Positions 57,856 through 64,000 of a stretch of DNA of 64,000 nucleotides are shown here, in pieces. Numbering within the stretch: the first letter of the stretch is position 1; the number at the start of each line of letters is the position of its first letter. The notes under the pieces were generated by a model. That model saw only the letters and a list, made by a program, of their open reading frames with translations. It ran no database searches and had not been told where the DNA came from. Source of the DNA: Hermatobates lingyangjiaoensis (taxonomy: Eukaryota > Arthropoda > Insecta > Hemiptera > Hermatobatidae); NCBI GenBank assembly GCA_026182355.1, contig JAPFBL010000084.1, positions 13,479,001 through 13,543,000 of the forward strand, written 5' to 3'. The position numbers were made by a program, and so were the translations under genes.

Positions 57856-58640
57856 CTTTCAGGCTCCCTGACCACTGCAGTGTATTCCAGGCAGAAGTTA
57901 CTGCTATTAGGGAGGCGGTCAGGCGCTTGTTAGCCCTGACCTCTTTGGGCAGCGATGGCATCAAGATTTTTTCAGATAGTCAAGCTGCTATTAAATCCCA
58001 AAAGGGGATCTATAGCACATCAAAGGCAGTCGAAGACTGCAAGAAACTCCTAAATGAATTGTCATTGAGGGCTAAAGTTGAACTTATATGGGTACCAGGT
58101 CACTGGAACATTGAAGGCAACTGTAAGGCTGATGAGCTTGCCCGCTTTGGCACCACTCTTCCCACTCAGGATATCCTATACAATTTAGGGACCCCAATTT
58201 CTACATGTAAGCTTTGGATAAGACAAAGAATTGATGAACGCATCAGGCAAAGGTGGTCTGATGAGGACACGTGTCTTATTTCAAGGCAGTTATGGCCTTC
58301 TTGTAATTCCAGAAGAACGAAGGATCTTCTTTCCAAGAATAGAAGAGATGTAGCCAATGTGATCGCTGTTTCCACGGGACACTGGCTCGTAGGTAGACAC
58401 GCCACCAGATTAGGATTGGAGGCGAGGGATTTTTGCAGGGCGTGCCAGGATGAGGAAGAGGAAGAGACGATTTCTCACTTTCTCTGTCAATGCCCTGGTC
58501 TGGCTCAAAGAAGGAAAGAGGCACTGGGAGAGTACTTCTTTGACAATCTTGAGAACTTAGCATCCACTGGTATCAGGGATCTGTCTAGATTTATTGTTCT
58601 CTCGAAATGGTTCGAGTGGACCAGTGACGGGGAAGAATAG
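57603..58640 (+). CDS. Retrotransposon ORF2 C-terminal part: RNase H and cysteine-histidine motif
   Basis: This frame continues ORF2 after a one-base shift (codon register moves back by one near 57600-57615). It begins THIGHSTVLQEYRSLL. Numbered from the CTG at 57639, RNase H residues are D51 (IFTDGS), E86 (VFQAEVTAI), D113 (IFSDSQAA) and D175 within the segment starting WVPGHWNIEGN, the complete acidic tetrad. The C-terminus has CRACQDEEEEETISHFLCQC, a Cx2C...HxxxCxC motif common at the end of such ORF2 proteins. RNase H removes template RNA during second-strand synthesis. Either a disabling indel or, less likely, a programmed shift separates it from the RT. Confidence 0.88.
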   Translation, partial: QPWRETHIGHSTVLQEYRSLLTDIDYIITKPSFGSGFSTVIPRREDWRGDLFSNSRSIWIFTDGSKLGGRVGGGIFSEALEWNIAFRLPDHCSVFQAEVTAIREAVRRLLALTSLGSDGIKIFSDSQAAIKSQKGIYSTSKAVEDCKKLLNELSLRAKVELIWVPGHWNIEGNCKADELARFGTTLPTQDILYNLGTPISTCKLWIRQRIDERIRQRWSDEDTCLISRQLWPSCNSRRTKDLLSKNRRDVANVIAVSTGHWLVGRHATRLGLEARDFCRACQDEEEEETISHFLCQCPGLAQRRKEALGEYFFDNLENLASTGIRDLSRFIVLSKWFEWTSDGEE

Positions 58641-58733
58641 CCTCAATTTCTCTTTGTGGTATCACAAGGGGCCGGCTTGCGGCCTATGTGTGTTCTCTTC
58701 GGGACGGCCACTGTAACCTAACCTAACCTAACC
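58641..58733 (+). terminator. Retrotransposon 3' UTR and (TAACC)4 tail
   Basis: A 73-nt 3' UTR with small inverted pieces (GTGGTATCAC, GGGGCCGGCTTGCGGCC) is followed by four exact TAACC units at 58714-58733, then the target duplication. There is no poly(A). The pentamer is the complement of the arthropod telomere repeat TTAGG. Confidence 0.9.
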
Positions 58734-58746
58734 TAGTATTATACTA
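58734..58746. repeat. Target-site duplication, right copy
   Basis: TAGTATTATACTA, identical to 53408-53420. Confidence 0.9.
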
Positions 58747-59433
58747 ATACTACAATTAGAAGTTATAGAATAGTAGAAAATACCATTATTAGTACAGTGC
58801 TAAACAAATGCCTCTGTATACAAAGATTAAATTTCAAGTTAGACATACACAAATCTACAATCAATGTTTCAGCTTTATATGTCTTATGGTAGCAATATTT
58901 TGTGGACAAACCGACAGACAGAAATTATTCTAAGGGTACATGTGGCTACTCTGAACTATGAAACGTAAAGAAAACTTGAAATGAGTTAGTTCTAATTAAC
59001 GTGCTCCCAGTCAAAAGCTAGCACGCAAGCCACTGGGCTACTCTGGTTCCATACCTTACTTTATTACCAGTGTTTATATTACGCAAATATTAAATTAAAA
59101 AAAATATTTTTGTTGTATTTATTTATAATACATTTGCACTACTGTCATCGGCGAGCAAGCAAGCTACTGGCTACCCTGGCTAGATCCCTTTACTTTATTA
59201 CCATCTTTTATATTATCCACATTTTAAATTCAAAAAAATATTTGTTTGTTACATTTATTTATAATACATTTGCACTACTGTCATCGGCGATCACGCAAGC
59301 CACTGGGCTAATCTGGTCCCATACCTTACATTATTACCAGTGTATTTATTAAGCAAATATTAAATTAAAAAAAGTTGACAGTTATATATAATACATAGCA
59401 AACGTACCCGTCTTAGACGGAATCAGAAGTTCC

Positions 59434-59496
59434 TGTTTTGTTTTATTGCCGTGTGCCTATGCCTTTTGGCTATACCACTGAGGAATCAGGAGTTCC
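59434..59496. mobile_element. Short 50-bp insertion with 13-bp flanking duplication in Helitron copy D
   Basis: Compared with copy C, copy D has 50 extra bases (59434-59483) flanked by AATCAGAAGTTCC (59421-59433) and AATCAGGAGTTCC (59484-59496). The insert includes GTGCCTATGCCTTTTGGC and resembles nothing else in the window. It is probably a truncated retroposed fragment. Confidence 0.55.
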
Positions 59497-60675
59497 GTCA
59501 TTTTTGGTATTTCAAAATGTCATTAGAAATTATAGAATTGTAGAAAATACCATTATTACTACAGTGTTAAACAAATACCTCCAGCTAATACACTACATTA
59601 GCTGTCTGTCCTTCAGGTTCATGGTAGAAGAAAGAGTTGAAACCTCTGACCGTTGAGCATGTAAACTACATTTGACCATGTGAGAAAAACTTGGTTTTGC
59701 TACCTTGTATTCCTGCGTTAGATGAAATCTCCCTTTGCGACTTAGTTAACGTCATTGCGAAATAGACTCTGACCGGACTTTGCAATCATTTCAACGTAAA
59801 CAGACAGTGGCTCGGAATCAATGGTATGTGAAGTATACACACAGACTCCCCAATACCACATCCAGTCATTATGTCCGCCTCTATGGCATATCTGTGTAGA
59901 GCACGAACTCAGAGTCGTGTCCCGTTGCACAGTTTTGGGGCACTCATGTTTCGTAACATGAAATTTGTTACTGCTACTAAATTGCAGCATGATTGGTGCT
60001 CTACTTTAAGTTTTTACTCATGAGCAGGCAGTCCAGGAGAAATAAATTCAGAGTCAAGAAATTCAATTAGATAATGAACTGCTTCTTCATCACTAATCCA
60101 ATCTCTTTACTGACTTGTAAGTTCTTTCCTCGGCTTCATATAGCGTAAGAACTTGTTTGTTGATTTCTTATGCCTGTTCATATTAAGGGCTGAGAATTGC
60201 TCGTTTACAAAACATTTATTCTCAATAGATAGTACATCCTTAACTCTGTGAAACACCATTTCAATGATGTCAAATACGCAATATATTCATATGCTCAATT
60301 GAAATTAAAATCAACTAACAATACCTACTTGCCACACCTGTGTATTTTCAAAACAAACTTGTCTGTGAAGTTAGGAAAATACAGCTAAAAGCCCCATAAC
60401 TTCGCTTCTGTACTGAATTAATAATCTATTTAGAGCCCATATTTTAAGTTAGGCACACACAAATCCAGTGTCAATGTTTCAGCTCGCTATGTCTTATGGT
60501 GGCTGAGTTTACTTGTGACAAACATTTTTGCGTTAAACGTCCATAACTTCACTTCTACGTTGAATTTCCAATCAATTCATAGCCTATATTTTAAGTTAGA
60601 CCTACACAAATCTACTGTAAAAGTTTCAGCTTTATATGTCTTATGGTAGCTGAGTTTACCTGTGACAAAGTTTTG

Positions 60676-60729
60676 CGGACAAACCGACAAACCGACAAAC
60701 CGACAAACCGACAAACCGACAAACCGACA
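60676..60729. repeat. 8-bp tandem repeat (CCGACAAA)n near the Helitron 5' end
   Basis: Six or seven units in copy D. The equivalent places in copies AB (about 28150) and C (about 43789) hold about three. Confidence 0.9.
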
Positions 60730-61403
60730 GAAATTTTTCTAAGGGTGGATTCGGTTTCTCCAATGTATGAAACGTAAAGAAAATTTGAAATGAGTCAGTT
60801 CTAAGCAATGTACAGACAAAATCATTATTTTATTTATAAAGATTTTTTTTTATTTTTTTTTTATTTAATATTTATTTATTATTTTTATTTTATTTTATTT
60901 ATTTTTTTATTCCTATTTTTTAAATTGCTTTAATTATTTATTTATTTTATATTATTACATTTATTTTTAATTGATCTTATCCTTGTATTTTCATTTGTTT
61001 CTCATCGCCTTACCAACTCTGTTATCTTCCTTTTTCATGCTTTTAGGTATTTTTCACGGTATTCCTTTTTATACTTCATTTATCTTCCTGCTGTTTATTT
61101 TACCTTCAATCAACCAGAACTGCTTTTCTTAATTCTTAATTTTATTTTAATATTAATTTTCTTCTGATCGTCTCTACTTCATTACTTCCTGAACCGGGCG
61201 CGCGTGGCAGCACGGTCGGTTGCTGGGACGGTTTCCTGCCGTTGTGTTTCCGGCGTGCTTGGTCGCCCATTCTCTCTTTTCTCCTGAAGACGGATCATCC
61301 GAAAATTTGAGTTTGTAAGTGTGTCTCTTTCTCTGTGTGTTGCTTTTCTTCGTTTGTGAACTGATTTGCGTCCAGTATGGACCGTTTTTTTGAATTTTAA
61401 GTG

Positions 61404-62528
61404 GATATATATATATATATATATATATAGTTCAATATAGACAAAGAAACATAGAGATATATCTCTATCTCTAGAAATCTATAGAGAAATATCCTATGTT
61501 TCTTTGTCTATATTGAACAATATTTGTCCGTTTTGGATCGTATTTCCAACGAAAAAGTGTATATATATATATATATCATTCAAATTAACCGCAGTCTCGG
61601 CATTCACGATCTTAAGACTGAGAGTTTCGATCCTACGAACTAACCTCCTGCTAACAGGGTTCAACAGGAAAAGGAAGTGGCCAAGTGACATGTTAAACAA
61701 AATCGATGATATAGTTAGAAATAATGAAAAGTACAATAAAGATAAGAATAAAAGAGTTAAAAGGTCAATAGTGTAAATAGATTAATAGGTAATACATAGA
61801 TTAATAAAGATTAAATTAATCTTTAATTTAAATATACCTGCTAATTTAATGATACCTGTTTAAAAGAGGATCTGCTGCATATTTATACCAATATATATAT
61901 ATATAAAAATATATAAATATATTTATATATTTATAAATATATAAATATATATAAATATTTATATATTTACATATTATTTTATATATTTACATATTTATAA
62001 ATATATATAAAAGTATCGACCGTGAAGTAGAAACAAAATAAAAGTTTATAAAGGACCGGATAGTTCTTCAGGTTCAAATTAAACTCTCATTGCCAAAATT
62101 TCTGTTTTTATTTAAAACCTTTTTTATAGGCTATGCAACTTCGATACTTTTTTAAACACTCACTCATATCACATCGATATGTTCTTCTTATATCCTCCAA
62201 GAAATCTTTAAATACCATATATATATATATATATATACTCTTTTATTCTAACCGCTTCTTTCTTGTTCATTATTGACCTTTGACCTTCTCTTTATATTAA
62301 CCTGTACTATCCTTTTAATCTATTTATAGCAATGACTAAGCATGAGTTCTAAAATTTGTCGATTTTAATTTAACATGTCACTTGGCCAACTCCTTTTCCA
62401 GTTGAACCCTGTTAGCAGGAGGTTAGTTCGTCGGATCGAATCTCTCAGTCTTAAGATCGTGAATGCCGAGACTGCGGTTAATTTTAATGATATTTGTTTA
62501 AAAGAGGATCTGCTGTCTATTTATACCA

Positions 62529-62562
<34 letters not shown>
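61404..62562. repeat. Palindrome-rich block with two inverted coding-like segments
   Basis: Three structures are visible. A hairpin with arms 61431-61455 and 61494-61518 (GTTCAATATAGACAAAGAAA and complement). About 120 bp at 61578-61700 is inverted at 62365-62490 with a few mismatches. AAAGAGGATCTGCTG occurs directly at 61863 and 62501. The inverted 120-bp segments encode, on opposite strands, the same peptide with LNPVSRRLVRRIE and SLKIVNAETAVN. AT microsatellites lie at 61404-61429, 62218-62237 and 62529-62562. This may be part of a PLE, given its position beside the PLE terminal repeat. Confidence 0.6.
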
Positions 62563-62566
<4 letters not shown>

Positions 62567-64000
62567 GTGTGTGCGTGTTTGTGTGTAGTTTTCAATTTTT
62601 TGTCATTATAGACTTGTCTGTACTATTTGCTTAGCTTTGATTTATAATATTCAACTCATATAGTCAATTACATGATGAACAATTTATTAATTTTCTCTGC
62701 TACATACAAAATCTGGAATAGTCTGCACTGAACTTTTCTATAAGTAAAAGGAATATATTTTCAAACTCTTAGAAAATCAGTTTATTTTTGGATTTGTTTT
62801 AATGAGGCTATCGTGAAAAGGTACTACCAAACTCTGTGATAAAAGAATAATCAAATCAACTCGTAGGCAATCAATTTAATGACTTTATTTATTTTAATGT
62901 GATCGATATCTATTTGATCAGTTACAACAAAAATGGAATAATTTGCCTAGGACAATCTGCCAAATTACATCAGATCAAACTTGATAGTCATCATTTTTAG
63001 GGTAATATTTCATCTTTCAAAAGTCAGAATTCATGACTATTGTTATTAATATTCATATTGAGGCAATACATAGTACTAATTTAATGTTCTTAGAATCACC
63101 AGAAGAGGAAGTTTGAATTAGTATTTCTTTTGGAATAAAGAACGGTAATATGCCTTTCCTATGTTTTAATATTACACCAATACAATAAAGTGTACGTTTC
63201 TAAACGTGTAAATTTGTTCTAATTTTGAAATCAATCTTTATGTTACTTGGTTCTTTACCGTATGCTAAACACTTGATCAAATAGATGTGGAATAATTAAA
63301 AATATGTTGCTAAATATAGTTGTAAGTATGATCTATAAGTATAATGTAAGGATGGTATGACCTGTAATTATTGTACGTATAAGTAATATTTTCTTAACTA
63401 ATAGATTTTAAAATGATATTTAACTCAGCTTTTTTGCTTACACATGATTATTTTTTTTAGTTTGCTCTATAAAATAGAGTCAGCATGAAAAAAAATCTGT
63501 TTTGAAAGTTTTAGGAATTTGTAAATTTCATGATTTACCGACCTTTTCAATTAATAGTGTTGTATCAAAGCTACATGTCTACCATTTCACAAACGCTAAG
63601 GATATTTGGTAAACATATAGTTCGTGGTGTGATGAAAAACCCCATTGGTTTTGGGTAATTGTGAAGCATGTGAGAGGTACATTATTGTATTTTACATCAA
63701 TACTAATACTAACTTTAACCCACTATTCTCTCGCTTCTGGAAATTTTAAAAATCATATCAAATGTTACCTACCTTATTATAAATATTCTTAAAAAAAAAA
63801 ATTGAAAAATTTTCCAGCATTGGATGAGACAATATTAAATCAAAGAGGACAACTTTTATCTGTAGTCATTTCAAAATTGTCTATACAATTATTATAATTT
63901 ATTTAATTGACAAATTGTAAAAAACTTTCAGATTAGAAGACTCCAGATATTTTTGTTGGTGACTTAAAAGTATAGTGGCCAGGAGTAGACTACACTGAAC
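62563..64000. other. No gene recognised
   Basis: AT-rich DNA. CTGGAATAGTCTGCACTGAA at 62709 and CCAGGAGTAGACTACACTGA at the window end resemble the leading edge of family X, so a further X copy may start at the right border. 63540-63740 resembles 48300-48540. Confidence 0.4.

Larger units (their letters stand above)
53421..58733 (+). mobile_element. Non-LTR retrotransposon with RNase H (I/LOA/R1-like), near complete
   Basis: 5313 bp flanked by a 13-bp target duplication. Order: HDV-like ribozyme (53421-53544), 5' UTR, ORF1 (DUF4780-like), ORF2 (APE endonuclease, RT, then RNase H and a CCHC-like C-terminus in a shifted frame), a 73-nt 3' UTR, and (TAACC)4. Its GC content and codon use are clearly higher and more even than the surrounding DNA, which makes it stand out as recent. 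Apart from one frameshift near 57.6 kb it has no disabling change that I can see. RNase H plus DUF4780 suggests the I/LOA side of the tree, but clade assignment needs a tree. Confidence 0.92.
53339..60842 (-). mobile_element. Composite non-autonomous Helitron, copy D, interrupted by a non-LTR element
   Basis: On the minus strand the 5' end is A|TCTTTATAAATAAAATAATG at 60842 and the terminal CTAG ends at 53339, followed by T. An internal terminator remnant (CTATG) lies near 59395-59399. After removing the 5313-bp retrotransposon and one target copy, it is about 2.18 kb and collinear with copy C, including the three 130-bp modules and the same internal deletion junction (near 58810-58830). It carries an extra 63 bp at 59434-59496. 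It inserted into the T-rich 3' region of the PLE. Confidence 0.85.
52360..61363 (+). mobile_element. Penelope-like element fragment bounded by 173-bp inverted repeats, interrupted by a Helitron
   Basis: 52360-52532 and 61191-61363 are exact reverse complements by eye. PLE sequence runs 52533-53338, is interrupted by the composite Helitron 53339-60842, and resumes as a T-rich 3' region at 60843-61190. The right repeat is in sense orientation (it resembles the 3' segment at 9.35-9.5 kb). The left one is inverted and fused to the coding part. Inverted terminal pieces of this kind are known for Penelope-like elements. Confidence 0.7.

Noticed and set aside
58714..58733. Interstitial telomere remnant or chromosome end
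   Set aside because: Only four units, directly followed by the exact 13-bp target duplication, so it is the retrotransposon tail.

Overview
The window is AT-rich, gene-poor, repeat-dense eukaryotic DNA, most likely from an arthropod and probably an insect. The basis is spliced C2H2 zinc-finger exons, a non-LTR retrotransposon with a DUF4780-type ORF1, many Helitrons and Penelope-like elements, and TTAGG-type telomeric pentamers used as a retrotransposon tail. The species cannot be fixed from sequence alone.

Host gene. Only one convincing host gene is visible. Two plus-strand coding exons (6160-7275 and 10956-14165) join in phase 0 across a 3.7 kb intron and encode at least 1441 residues: an acidic, Ser/Asn-rich N-terminal stretch followed by about 20 C2H2-type zinc fingers and a basic nuclear-localisation-like motif. 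Earlier exons must lie upstream but none was recognised.

Mobile DNA, 1-41 kb. 2.6-5.9 kb holds an inverted jumble of a Ty3/gypsy-like element (RT fragment, gag, LTR-like arms). 8.6-9.6 kb, inside the zinc-finger intron, is an old Penelope-like (PLE) 3' end with a GIY-YIG fragment. 17 kb holds an antisense Jockey-type RT relic. 18171-19698 is a non-autonomous Helitron. 20.6-23.2 kb has two tandem copies of a dispersed repeat, here called X. 23925-27005 is a Helitron with exact A/T borders and an intact 815-codon helicase frame that has lost the front of its Rep domain. 28036-30882 is a composite of two Helitron units inserted in another X copy. 32 kb is another PLE relic, 37.3 kb a 13-bp minisatellite, and 40.6 kb a second Jockey relic.

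Mobile DNA, 41-64 kb. 41824-43930 is a second copy of the composite Helitron. 49.3 kb has an RNase H relic and 50.7-51.9 kb an antisense PLE reverse transcriptase. From 52360 to 61363 three elements are nested: a PLE fragment bounded by 173-bp inverted repeats was hit by a third composite Helitron (53339-60842), which was then hit by a nearly intact non-LTR retrotransposon (53421-58733).

The non-LTR element is the most notable object. It has a 13-bp target duplication, and its first base is also G1 of a well-formed HDV-like ribozyme fold (53421-53544). It carries ORF1, an ORF2 with APE endonuclease and RT but no usable AUG, an RNase H part displaced by one frameshift, and a 3' tail of four TAACC units, the complement of the arthropod telomere repeat TTAGG. 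The composite Helitrons show, by an intact empty site elsewhere in the window, that two joined units with two terminators moved as one.
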